From positions 1-64,000 of the forward strand of contig NZ_AOPO01000003.1 of the NCBI RefSeq assembly GCF_000336575.1: a stretch of 64,000 nt of DNA. Direction: 5' to 3'. The notes below the pieces were generated by a model. The model worked only from the letters and a program-made list of their open reading frames with translations. It was not told the DNA's origin and made no database searches. The translations under genes were made by a program, and so were the position numbers. Of this stretch, positions 30,111 to 38,748 are shown one piece after another. Numbering within the stretch: position 1 is the stretch's first letter; each line of letters begins with the position of its first letter. The stretch is from Vreelandella titanicae BH1 (GTDB lineage: Bacteria; Pseudomonadota; Gammaproteobacteria; Pseudomonadales; Halomonadaceae).

Positions 30111-31667
30111 TTAGCGATCTAGCCAAGCATCTTTAAAGCCGTCGTTGATACCCACGCCGGAGGTGACGAGGTTCTGCACATCACAGCGGTACAGGGTCGG
30201 GAAGCCCAGTTCCATCAGCCAGCCAACGGGCACGTCTTCATGGAGGATTTCCTGTACTTCGCGGTAAAGTTTTTCGCGCTCTTCGTCGGGGAAAGCCGTG
30301 GCGGCCTCGTTAAACAGCTCGTCGACGCGCTCGTTTTCGTAGCCTTCCACGTTATTCCAGGGCGAGCCCTTGGCAATGTTGTCGGAAAGGTAGGTGCGTG
30401 AAATACCCAGTGCCGGGTCGCCGTACTGGTAGAGATAGGTAAAGGCGAGGTCGTAATCCCAATCGCCCAGGCGCTGGTTCCAGCCGCCCACATCGGTGGC
30501 TTGGGTTTCAACGTTAATACCCACTTCGCGCAGGTTCTGCTGCACGGCTTCGGCCCAGCGGGTCCAGGTTTCGCCGTAGGGCAGCGGCAGAATAGTGATC
30601 TCTTCACCGTCGTAGCCCATTTCATCCAGTAGCTCACGGGCGCGTTCGGGGTTGTGATCGTAGGGTTCCAGGTCATCGTTCTGGAAGCGTGCATTGGAGC
30701 CGAAGGCGGAGAGCGGCACATTGCCCAGGCCGTTCCACAATACATCTTTGGCGAACTCGCGATCCATGGCGTACATCACCGCCTGACGGAAACGTTTATC
30801 CGCCGTGGGGCCTTCGCGGTTGTTCATCCACAGCATGGCAAAGGGGCTGAAGTACTCGTGGCCCTCTTCGGTCATGCAGACGTTATCCATCTCGGCCAGG
30901 CGGGGAATATCGAAGTTCTCGACGGTACCACTGGGCAGCACGTCAATGGTCTCGTTTTCGAACGCCACTGCACGGGAAGCGCCATCAGGAATAACGTGCC
31001 AGTTCACGCCATCCAGGTAAGGCAAGCCCTCTTCGTAATACTCTTCGTTCTTGACCAGCTCGATGACGGTGCCGCGTTCCCAATTGTCGAACTTGAACGG
31101 GCCGGTGCCAATGGGATGATCGTTGTGTTCGTTGTTGCGGAAATCGGTACCCGCATAAAGGTGTTCGGGCACCATGGTAAAGGTGCCTGCTTCAAAGGAG
31201 AGCAGGAAAGGGCCGAAAGGCTGGGTAAGGGTAAATACAACGGTGTGGTCGTCGGTGGCTTCGATGCTTTCCACGTGCTGGAGCACGGCGCGGGCACTGG
31301 GGTTCAACTCGCGGTGGAAGACATCGGCGGAGAACACCACGTCTTCGGCGGTAAAGGCTTCGCCGTCATGCCAGGTAACGCCTTCACGCAGATGGAAGGT
31401 GTAGGTGCGGCCATCGTCGCTGACCTCCCACGACTCCGCCAACTGCGGCATGGGTTCCAGGTCGGTGGAGTAGCGCAACAGGCCTTCGTAGATATTGCCC
31501 GAGACGGTACGGGTGGGTGCGTTCTGAACCATGCCCAGCACCAAGCCCGGCGGCTCCGGCTGGATAATGGTGTTAACCACACCGCCCTCTTTGGGGTCAT
31601 CAGCCAGGGCGGCGGAGGTGAAAGCGAGTGCTGCAGCGGAAATAGCCAAAGCTAAAGGTTTTTTCAT
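30111..31667 (-). CDS. Dipeptide/oligopeptide-type ABC transporter substrate-binding protein
   Basis: A periplasmic receptor of SBP family 5 (DppA/OppA-like). The ATG at 31667 is chosen because a signal peptide (MKKPLALAISAAALAFTSAALA) begins there and AGGAAA precedes it; the frame is open to 31859. The mature part is about 495 residues. YEGLLRYSTDLEPMPQLAESW is the family N-terminal signature and FRQAVMYAMDREF is a typical later segment. It is first in the minus-strand unit and divergent from the GntR regulator gene. Confidence 0.92.
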   Translation of the reverse strand: MKKPLALAISAAALAFTSAALADDPKEGGVVNTIIQPEPPGLVLGMVQNAPTRTVSGNIYEGLLRYSTDLEPMPQLAESWEVSDDGRTYTFHLREGVTWHDGEAFTAEDVVFSADVFHRELNPSARAVLQHVESIEATDDHTVVFTLTQPFGPFLLSFEAGTFTMVPEHLYAGTDFRNNEHNDHPIGTGPFKFDNWERGTVIELVKNEEYYEEGLPYLDGVNWHVIPDGASRAVAFENETIDVLPSGTVENFDIPRLAEMDNVCMTEEGHEYFSPFAMLWMNNREGPTADKRFRQAVMYAMDREFAKDVLWNGLGNVPLSAFGSNARFQNDDLEPYDHNPERARELLDEMGYDGEEITILPLPYGETWTRWAEAVQQNLREVGINVETQATDVGGWNQRLGDWDYDLAFTYLYQYGDPALGISRTYLSDNIAKGSPWNNVEGYENERVDELFNEAATAFPDEEREKLYREVQEILHEDVPVGWLMELGFPTLYRCDVQNLVTSGVGINDGFKDAWLDR

Positions 31668-31877
31668 GTTTCCTGCTCCTCGGTTATTAGCACGTAATGA
31701 GGTTACGTAGTCGTTAGGCGAGCGAGGCGTGTCAGACCCGGTTGTGATGTTTGTTAGGGATCTGTTTTGACCATAGCAGCACTTGGTAAAACTGTCGACA
31801 GTCGGCAATCGTTCGTCGACAAGTGGCTTTTTTTCGTCATACTGGGAAGAACACGTCATATCCCATGAGTGAATGCG

Positions 31878-32603
31878 ATGGCCTCACCAACGGCGGCTCC
31901 CAGGGCCTTTATCCAGCAGCAGAACCTGGTCGAGCAAGTAGCTGACTATTTAACCCAAGCGATTATTCAGCAACACTTTTTACCCGGCGAACGGCTCTCG
32001 GAAGTGCAGCTCTCCCGCGACCTGGGTGTTAGCCGCGCACCGGTTCGCGAGGCCGCTCGTTTGCTGGAAAGCCGTGGTTTATTGATCTCGAAACCGCGTC
32101 GAGGCTTCTTTGTTCGCGCGTTGAATGCCGTTGAACTCGAAGATGTGTTTGATTTGCGGCTCTGCCTTGAGCGCCACGCGATCGAACGCCTGGCAGAACG
32201 CTATACCGCCGATGCCCAGCGCGCGCTCAAGCAGCAAGTAGAGGTGCTATGTGAAGCGGCAGCCGGGAACGATGGCACCCGCCGCATCGAGGAGGATTTG
32301 CAGTTTCATCGACTGATGCTGCATTACGCAGGTAACGAGCGTCTGCTGCGCGCCTTTGACGACCTGTCCCATGAGCTGCGCCTCTGCATCACCCTAATTA
32401 CCAAAACCCATGAAGCCCCCGACACCATCGCCACCAGCCACTTTAAGTTGCTTGACGCGCTGGATAGCGGCAGCCCTGACGCCTGTCGTGAGGCGATTGA
32501 CTACCACATAGGCGTTGCTCGTGATTTTGTGGTCAAGGGTGTGGGCGAAACCGGAGATAGCTCTGATGAAGATAGTGCCGATGAAGACGTTCTTCCACGC
32601 TGA
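31878..32603 (+). CDS. GntR-family (FadR/FCD subgroup) transcriptional regulator
   Basis: About 241 residues from the ATG at 31878; an in-frame GTG at 31869 is the alternative. The N-terminal winged HTH is GERLSEVQLSRDLGVSRAPV. The C-terminal FCD domain includes DLRLCLERHAIERLAE, FHRLMLHYAGN and DYHIG with metal-binding histidines. It is divergent from the Dpp operon and overlaps the deacetylase gene, so it probably controls both in response to a small carboxylate. Confidence 0.9.
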   Translation: MASPTAAPRAFIQQQNLVEQVADYLTQAIIQQHFLPGERLSEVQLSRDLGVSRAPVREAARLLESRGLLISKPRRGFFVRALNAVELEDVFDLRLCLERHAIERLAERYTADAQRALKQQVEVLCEAAAGNDGTRRIEEDLQFHRLMLHYAGNERLLRAFDDLSHELRLCITLITKTHEAPDTIATSHFKLLDALDSGSPDACREAIDYHIGVARDFVVKGVGETGDSSDEDSADEDVLPR

Positions 32604-33609
32604 CCAACTGCTTCATCAGCCGCAAACCTACTTCTCCCGGGGCAAGATGCGCACACCCCAGGAAGTGCCCGAGCGTGCCACGCACCTACTGGCAGCCGCC
32701 AAACAGCTAGGGTTTGATATTCAAGCGCCCGCGGATCATGGCGTGGCGCCGTTAAGGGCGGTGCATTCGCTGGCCTATTTGCGCTTTCTCGAAAGTGCCC
32801 ATCGGCGCTGGCATGCCCTCGGCGAGGATTGGGGTGAAGAAGTTATTTCCAATATTTTTGTGCGTTCGCCCAATGCTCTGCGCGGCATCTTGGCGGAAGC
32901 CGGGCGTTACTTGGCTGACGGTAGCGCTCCCGTGGGCCAGCACACTTGGCAGTCTGCTTATTGGTCGGCGCAGAGTGCGGTCGCCGGGGCTGAGGCTTTA
33001 TTAGCCGGGGAGCGATTTGCCTATGCGTTATCGCGCCCGCCGGGCCACCACGCGGGCATCGATTCCGCCGGTGGCTTCTGCTTTCTCAATAATGCCGCCA
33101 TTGCCGCGCAGCACCTCACCTCGCGCTACCCGCGCATCGTCGTGTTAGACCCGGATATGCACCATGGGCAGGGGATTCAGGAGATTTTCTACCAGCGCGA
33201 CGATGTGCTGTATATCTCGATCCACGGCGATACCACCAACTTCTACCCAGCGGTGACTGGTTTTGAAGACGAGCGCGGGCAGGGGGGCGGGCTGGGCTAT
33301 AACCTCAACCTGCCGATGCCCCATGGATCAGAGGAGTCGGTGTTCTTTGACCGCGTGGAGCAAGCCTGCCAAGCCATCCGCCTGTTCGAACCGGACGCCA
33401 TCGTGCTGGCGCTGGGGTTCGATATCTACGAACTTGACCCTCAAGCCAAGGTCGCCGTTTCTACCGCGGGTTTTGCTGAGCTTGGCCGCAGGGTAGCGGG
33501 CCTGAACGTACCCACGCTGGTGGTGCAGGAAGGCGGTTACTATCTGGAAGGACTGGAAGCCAACGCGGTGAGTTTCTTCGAGGGGTTGCTTGGCAACAAA
33601 ACGCCCTGA
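32581..33609 (+). CDS. Histone deacetylase superfamily amidohydrolase, copy 3
   Basis: A 342-residue zinc amidohydrolase starting MKTFFHADQLLHQPQTYFS; the ATG at 32581 lies inside the 3' end of the GntR gene. Active-site segments RPPGHHAGIDSAGGFC, DPDMHHGQGIQEIFY, LGFDIYELDPQAKVA and VQEGGYYLEG retain the zinc ligands and catalytic tyrosine. It is closest in length and start to copy 1 (13712-14743). It is the third such enzyme within 20 kb and is tied to a peptide-type importer, which suggests it deacylates an imported N-acyl amine or acylated amino compound. Confidence 0.9.
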   Translation: MKTFFHADQLLHQPQTYFSRGKMRTPQEVPERATHLLAAAKQLGFDIQAPADHGVAPLRAVHSLAYLRFLESAHRRWHALGEDWGEEVISNIFVRSPNALRGILAEAGRYLADGSAPVGQHTWQSAYWSAQSAVAGAEALLAGERFAYALSRPPGHHAGIDSAGGFCFLNNAAIAAQHLTSRYPRIVVLDPDMHHGQGIQEIFYQRDDVLYISIHGDTTNFYPAVTGFEDERGQGGGLGYNLNLPMPHGSEESVFFDRVEQACQAIRLFEPDAIVLALGFDIYELDPQAKVAVSTAGFAELGRRVAGLNVPTLVVQEGGYYLEGLEANAVSFFEGLLGNKTP

Positions 33610-33612
33610 CGA

Positions 33613-33918
33613 TTAAGCCAGTATTTCCAAGCCCTTTTCGGCCACCAGGTTCAGCAGCTTAAGCGAAGGGCCATTGGGTTTCTTCTGGCCTTGCTCCCAC
33701 TTTTGAACCGTGGATACACTGGTATTCAGGTAGGCCGCAAACACGCCTTGGCTGGCGTGATTCTTGGTGCGAATCCGCTTGATCTGTATGGCTGTGTACT
33801 CTTTTACTGGCGGCAGGCAGAGCGCATCGAACTCGCGCAGCGTGGTTTCTTTCATCACACCAGCCGCGTGAAGATCTTGAGCCGTTTCATGCACCATATC
33901 TAAGATTGATTTATCCAT
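33613..33918 (-). CDS. HTH antitoxin (XRE type, NadS/HigA-like)
   Basis: A 101-residue DNA-binding protein with a C-terminal HTH (ASQGVFAAYLNTSVSTVQKWEQ and GQKKPNGPSLKLLNLV) preceded by VKEYTAIQIKRIRTKN. This is the usual form of antitoxins that pair with RelE-like toxins with the toxin gene first. It overlaps the toxin gene by eight bases. It probably represses the pair through the palindrome at 34314-34330. Confidence 0.85.
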   Translation of the reverse strand: MDKSILDMVHETAQDLHAAGVMKETTLREFDALCLPPVKEYTAIQIKRIRTKNHASQGVFAAYLNTSVSTVQKWEQGQKKPNGPSLKLLNLVAEKGLEILA

Positions 33919-34285
33919 CGTTTTTTACCTCAATCAATGCGCCATGCTTAATGGCTTCGGCTAATGCTTTCTCACCGTAGCCCAGTAATTCTTTTGCTAA
34001 ATGTTTTAACGCTTTAAGCTCTTCGGCACTGATGTTAGCGCGGGCATTTTTGGCAAAACCATAAACAAAGAACGCCTTATTACCGATCTTATAAGCCAAC
34101 AGGGTTCTGGCCCCGCCGCTCTTGCCTCGACCACCGATTGCCACGCGTTTTTTCACCACATGACCACCTAGGTCAGCATCAATCAGGCCGCGCTCCATTT
34201 CCTCAACTGCGGCTAGCAAAGCAGCATCATCCAGTCCTTCCTTTGCTGCCCACTTACTGAACACTTTGTTTTTAAATACTCGCAT
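33911..34285 (-). CDS. RelE/HigB-like toxin
   Basis: A 124-residue toxin of the RelE/ParE superfamily. MRVFKNKVFSKWAAKEGLDD at the start, VKKRVAIGGRGKSGGARTLLAYK in the middle and FVYGFAKNARANISAEELKALK mark the subgroup of HigB-like mRNA interferases. It stands head-to-head with the SMC operon, 165 bases apart, at the left edge of the defence region. Confidence 0.87.
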   Translation of the reverse strand: MRVFKNKVFSKWAAKEGLDDAALLAAVEEMERGLIDADLGGHVVKKRVAIGGRGKSGGARTLLAYKIGNKAFFVYGFAKNARANISAEELKALKHLAKELLGYGEKALAEAIKHGALIEVKNDG

Positions 34286-34313
34286 CTGATACCTGTACTG
34301 TTATCCTCAATAT

Positions 34314-34330
34314 ATAGCACTAAGTGTTAT
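34314..34330. promoter_or_regulatory. Near-perfect palindrome between the toxin-antitoxin pair and the SMC operon
   Basis: ATAGCACT, one base, AGTGTTAT (one mismatch between arms), 29 bases upstream of the toxin start. It is a likely operator for the toxin-antitoxin pair. As it lies in the only shared upstream region, it could also affect the divergent SMC operon. Confidence 0.5.
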
Positions 34331-34450
34331 AGTGAGCCAGCTTTTTTTAGCCGCGTAGCCGCTTTGGTCTGTGTCTGGCAAACTAGCCACTTTCAGCGAT
34401 CAGCAAAACGATCCGGATAGCCATTGAAATAGTCATCGAAAGGACACGGC

Positions 34451-37400
34451 ATGGCCCACCTGCTACGCATCGTGATGATTCACGGCCACCTGGAAGGCGT
34501 GGTCGAACTGAGTGTGGACGGCCACACCAATATTTGCGGCACCAACGCCTCCGGTAAAACCACGCTACAACGCCTGGTGCCGGTGTTCTATGGCGAATTA
34601 CCCAACAAGGTCGTGCCCAAGACGCGCATGAAGTTCGACGCGTTTTATTTGCCCCACCGCAACAGCTACCTGGTGTACGAATACCGCCGCGAAGCGGGCA
34701 ACATCTGCCAAGCGGTGCTGACCCGCAAGGCCGAGGGCGGGGTGGAATACCGCTTTGTCGGCGCGCCCTACCAGCCGGAAGACTATCTGGTGGAAAGCGA
34801 CGCAGGCGTGGCGGCGCTGGACTACACCCAGTGGGCCAGCGGCCTGCGCCGCAACGGCACACCGGTGTCGCCCAAGCTGGGCGCTACCTCTGAATTTCGC
34901 TCGGTGATCCAGAACGACTTTACCCAACTGCACGGCAACAGCCGCGATGGCCTCAAGCTGCGCCAGATCGCGTCGCAGTTCAGCCTGGTCAAACCCGAGC
35001 GGCGCATCCGCCATATCGAAAAGCTGGTTTCTGCGGTGCATGCCAAAGAGGGCAAGATGGACACCCTCAAAACCATGCTGGCGGCGATTTTCGAAGAGGA
35101 TGGCGTTGAACTCCCGGTAACCCGGATTCGCAACACCAAGGCGCGGGAGTGGATTGCCCAAATGCGCCAATCCATGCGCCTGGAACCGCTGCAGGCATCG
35201 CTGGCCCGACTTGCCGGTATCGACCGTGAACTCGCCGACCTGGATGCCACGCTGTGGCAACTGAAACCCCAGCTGGAAGACGACCGCCAGCAAGCAGAGC
35301 GCCGTATGACCGATGTGGATGCTGAGCTTGCCCGCCACCAGCGCGAATTCCAGCAGCGGGAGAGCGACTACGCCGAAGCACGGGATAAGCTGAACGACCG
35401 CCACAGCGAAGTGGTCAGCGATCTGCAGCAGACCCAGCGCCGCCTTAATGACCTGCAAACCCAGTACGAGCAATACGCCGATGCGGACATGCCCGCCCTG
35501 GAGCGCGACATCAACGCGCTGCCCCAGTGGCGGGAGCAGCGCGACCAGCTGCGCGCCCACCTGAACGTGATGCAGGACGCGGTAAAAGAGAGCCAGGCGC
35601 GCCTGGACGGTCGGCTGCGCGAATTGTCTGAGGCGCTGGCCCGCCAGACCCGTGAATCCCAGGAACTGATCGACGCCCTGGTCGAAGAGAAAGCCCTGCG
35701 CCGGGAGCAGCAGTGGGAATCCGAACAGCAGCTCAACGAGCGCTACCAGCAGGAGCGCCAACGCCTGGAGGGCGAGTACCAGGCGCAGTTGGAACTCGGC
35801 GTCGAACAGCTAGCCGAACTAAAAGCCCAGCTCTCGCTCTCGACTCAGACCGCTGAAGAGGCTTCCGAGGCGGAGCTTGCCCAGGCGCGTCTGGATCAGG
35901 CCCAGCAGGAGCGCAACGCATCGGCTGCTACCCTGGATGGCCTGCGCCGGGAGTTTGAAAGCCGAAAACGCGAGCGCGACAGTGCCGAACAGCAACTGGT
36001 GCAACTTCGTCAGCAGTTGGAGCGCGCCGAGCAGCGCTGCTTCGCGCTCTATCAGCAGCGCGACCCGGAGCAGGGCAGCCTGCGCCATTTCCTGCGCTAT
36101 CACCGCCCCGGTTGGGAGCAGCAGTTAGGCAAGGTGATTGCGCCAGAGCTGCTAGAGCGGCGTGACCTCGCCCCGCAACTGGCAGAAGGCGCTAGCGATG
36201 ATCTGTTTGGGCTGGCGGTGGATCTCTCCGCCATTGCCCTGCCCGATTACGCCCAGGATGAAGCCAGCCTGCTGGCCGCCATCGAAGAAGCGGATGGCGC
36301 CAAACGCCGGGTGCAGACCGAGAGCCAAGCCGCCGAGAAATCGCTCAAACAGCATAACGAGCGGGTGCAGCAGGCCGATGAAGCCCAGGATCAGGGCCGC
36401 ATGGCCCACAAGCGCGCCGAGCAGGAAGTCGAGTTTGCGATAGAGGCCCGCCGCCAGCAGCAGGAGCGCCACACCAAGCGCCAGCAGGAGCGTCGCGCAG
36501 CGCATCAGACCGCGTTAGCCAGCCAGGAGCAGGCGCAGAAGGAGCTGCGCGAAGAGAAGCAGCAGGCGCTCGCCGCCCTTAGCGAGACCCACCAAAGCCA
36601 ACTGCTGGAGCTCAAGGCCGACGGCCAGAGCCAGGTGGATAGCCTGGATGCCCAACTGCGCCAGTATAAGCAGCAGTTGAGCGACGCCAATGCCGAACAC
36701 AAGCGCCAACGCACGGAACTGGAAGAGGCCTTTAGCCAGGAACTGGCCGAGCAGGGCGTTGACCCCGCCAAGCTAAAAGATACCAAGGAGCGGCTGGCAA
36801 GCCAGGATGAACGCATTCGCGTCACCGCCGCCCGCCAGGATGAGCTCACCGAGTACACCCGCTTTATGCGCGTCGAGTGGGGGCAGCATAAACCGCAGCT
36901 CGTCGCTCAAGAGGCAGAGCTGGAGCAAGCAGAGCAAAAGCTGCAGCGGGATAAAGAGCACCTGAAAAACGACTTCCAGGCCGCGCGCAAAACTCACCAA
37001 AGCACAGTCAGCACGCTGAAAACCCAGCGGGAGAGCGAATACGCCTGCCTGGAAGCCTTGAAGCCGCTACTCACCCAGCTGGAAGCTTTGGCCATCGAGC
37101 CCGACGGCCAAGCGCCCGGCACGCCCCTGGGCGATGTGGACGAGCGTATTGAGCGCGCCCGCCAGGCGCTGGGCAATCGCCACCAGCTCATCGAGCAACT
37201 GCGCCGTGGCTGCCTGGAGGTCGAAAGCCAACTGATTAAAGACGCCAGCAGCGGCTTTGCCGAAGCGCTGGAGAGCGAGCGTAGCAAGCTGCAGAGCGAC
37301 AACCCGCGCCTACAGCTGCCGCTACTGCGCGACATGCTCAAGCTGCTGGAAGATCAACAGCAGCAGCTGATTCAGGAAGGCCGCAACCTGAGCGACGACC

Positions 37401-38116
37401 TGGATAAATTCTTCACAGTGTTCCGCGACCTGAACCGACGCATCAGCGCCCAAAGCCGCCGGCTTTCTGAAGAGGTTGCCGATGATCTGCGCCTGGAAGG
37501 CATCACCAAGGCCGAAGTGCGCATCCAGTCCACCATTGATGAGCTGGGCTTCTGGGAGCCGCTGAAGCTGTTTGCCCAGCGCTATAAAGAGTGGCGGGAA
37601 TCCGGCCAGACGCTACCCAGCGACGACTACCTCAATGCCCTGGCGGACGTGGTCGATTTGCTGCGCAGCGACCAGCAGTACAGCTTCGAAAGCCTGCTGC
37701 GCCTGGAGCTGCACCTGAACGAAGGCGGCACCGATCTGGTGATCAAAAACGACCGCCAACTGCTGGAGTCCTCCAGCCATGGCATGGCGTATTTGATTCT
37801 GTGCAAGTTCCTGCTCGCCTTTACCCGCCTGCTGCGCGGCGATGCGGAGATCGCCATCCACTGGCCCATCGATGAGATCGGCACCCTGGCGTACCACAAC
37901 GTCGAAAAACTGTTCGACGCCTGCGACAGCAACCGCATTCATATCGTCGGCGCGTTTCCCAACCCCGAGTCCGATGTGCTGCTGCTGTTCGCCAACCGCT
38001 ACCTGATCGATCGCGATGAGGCCAACCCCAACAAGCGGGTGTTAAAACGCATCGAGCCACGGCTAAGCCGCTTGGCCGAACGGCTCCAGGAACGCCAGCA
38101 GGAGGTGACGGTATGA
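34451..38116 (+). CDS. SMC-like ATPase of a Wadjet/MksBEFG-type system (JetC/MksB)
   Basis: A 1221-residue SMC-family ATPase. Walker A is GTNASGKT at residues 30-37. A long Gln/Glu/Arg-rich coiled coil runs from about 230 to 530. A hinge-like region at about 535-620 includes HRPGWEQQLGKVIAPELLERR, split here as HRPGWEQQ and GKVIAPELLE. A second coil runs to about 1000. The ABC signature region SSSHGMAYL is near 1107-1115, and the Walker B pair is D1141-E1142 in HWPIDEIG. With kite, kleisin and Toprim partners it would form a loop-extruding complex that recognises and cleaves circular plasmid DNA. It is first in the operon and overlaps the next gene by four bases. MukB is longer and lacks a Toprim partner, so MukB is unlikely. 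Confidence 0.87.
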   Translation: MAHLLRIVMIHGHLEGVVELSVDGHTNICGTNASGKTTLQRLVPVFYGELPNKVVPKTRMKFDAFYLPHRNSYLVYEYRREAGNICQAVLTRKAEGGVEYRFVGAPYQPEDYLVESDAGVAALDYTQWASGLRRNGTPVSPKLGATSEFRSVIQNDFTQLHGNSRDGLKLRQIASQFSLVKPERRIRHIEKLVSAVHAKEGKMDTLKTMLAAIFEEDGVELPVTRIRNTKAREWIAQMRQSMRLEPLQASLARLAGIDRELADLDATLWQLKPQLEDDRQQAERRMTDVDAELARHQREFQQRESDYAEARDKLNDRHSEVVSDLQQTQRRLNDLQTQYEQYADADMPALERDINALPQWREQRDQLRAHLNVMQDAVKESQARLDGRLRELSEALARQTRESQELIDALVEEKALRREQQWESEQQLNERYQQERQRLEGEYQAQLELGVEQLAELKAQLSLSTQTAEEASEAELAQARLDQAQQERNASAATLDGLRREFESRKRERDSAEQQLVQLRQQLERAEQRCFALYQQRDPEQGSLRHFLRYHRPGWEQQLGKVIAPELLERRDLAPQLAEGASDDLFGLAVDLSAIALPDYAQDEASLLAAIEEADGAKRRVQTESQAAEKSLKQHNERVQQADEAQDQGRMAHKRAEQEVEFAIEARRQQQERHTKRQQERRAAHQTALASQEQAQKELREEKQQALAALSETHQSQLLELKADGQSQVDSLDAQLRQYKQQLSDANAEHKRQRTELEEAFSQELAEQGVDPAKLKDTKERLASQDERIRVTAARQDELTEYTRFMRVEWGQHKPQLVAQEAELEQAEQKLQRDKEHLKNDFQAARKTHQSTVSTLKTQRESEYACLEALKPLLTQLEALAIEPDGQAPGTPLGDVDERIERARQALGNRHQLIEQLRRGCLEVESQLIKDASSGFAEALESERSKLQSDNPRLQLPLLRDMLKLLEDQQQQLIQEGRNLSDDLDKFFTVFRDLNRRISAQSRRLSEEVADDLRLEGITKAEVRIQSTIDELGFWEPLKLFAQRYKEWRESGQTLPSDDYLNALADVVDLLRSDQQYSFESLLRLELHLNEGGTDLVIKNDRQLLESSSHGMAYLILCKFLLAFTRLLRGDAEIAIHWPIDEIGTLAYHNVEKLFDACDSNRIHIVGAFPNPESDVLLLFANRYLIDRDEANPNKRVLKRIEPRLSRLAERLQERQQEVTV

Positions 38117-38748
38117 TCGAACATGGCCCACTGCTAGAGCGCCTGCTGGCCGGGGAGTTTGTCTGCCCGATCAGCGATGAGAGCGGCTATCGCCATCTCA
38201 CCAATGAAGAGACCCGGGAGGAGATCGATACCTACCTGCGGCCGCTTAACCGCCGCCTGGCCAGCAACGAAGATGGCAGCGTCTATTTTCTGGCCTGGCG
38301 TCAGCTCAATGACAACGCACGGGATCAGCTCTCCCGCCAGCTCGGCGATACGCTCAACAGTCTGCTGCCGCTGCTGGAGTGGCTGCAGCTGGTTCAAGAG
38401 GCGCTGGGCCGCGACACCCTGGCCGCCCCTGGCGATGTGCTCAAACCGGCGGAGTTCAGCGCCAAGTGCGAAGACAATCAAAGCCTGCGTGAACGCCTGG
38501 AGCGCCTGGCCACCGACAGCTTTTTTGGCTCGCAAAGTGAACAGCTCGACGCCCAGGTAAAGCAGGTCTTCAAGCGCCTGAAAGAGCACGGCTACCTGCT
38601 TCAGCCCCACGCCGAGCGGCAGGTATTCGTGGTCACCGGCAAGATCGACTACCTGGTGGATCTGGTGCGCTTTATTCGCGATGAAGAGAACCTGCCCATC
38701 GAAGAGGGCAGCGAGGAGGGCTCCGGTTCCCAGGAGGCCCTGCTGTGA
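38113..38748 (+). CDS. Kite subunit of the SMC complex (JetB/MksE-like)
   Basis: A 211-residue protein between the SMC and kleisin genes. The N-terminal half reads ETREEIDTYLRPLNRRLA and VYFLAWRQL, as in MksE/MukE winged-helix proteins. The C-terminal half ends with a winged helix (FKRLKEHGYLLQPHAERQVFVVTG) and an acidic tail. Kite proteins bind the kleisin and DNA. AGGAGGT precedes the start, and both ends overlap their neighbours by four bases. The call rests on size, position and weak motif similarity. Confidence 0.75.
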   Translation: MIEHGPLLERLLAGEFVCPISDESGYRHLTNEETREEIDTYLRPLNRRLASNEDGSVYFLAWRQLNDNARDQLSRQLGDTLNSLLPLLEWLQLVQEALGRDTLAAPGDVLKPAEFSAKCEDNQSLRERLERLATDSFFGSQSEQLDAQVKQVFKRLKEHGYLLQPHAERQVFVVTGKIDYLVDLVRFIRDEENLPIEEGSEEGSGSQEALL

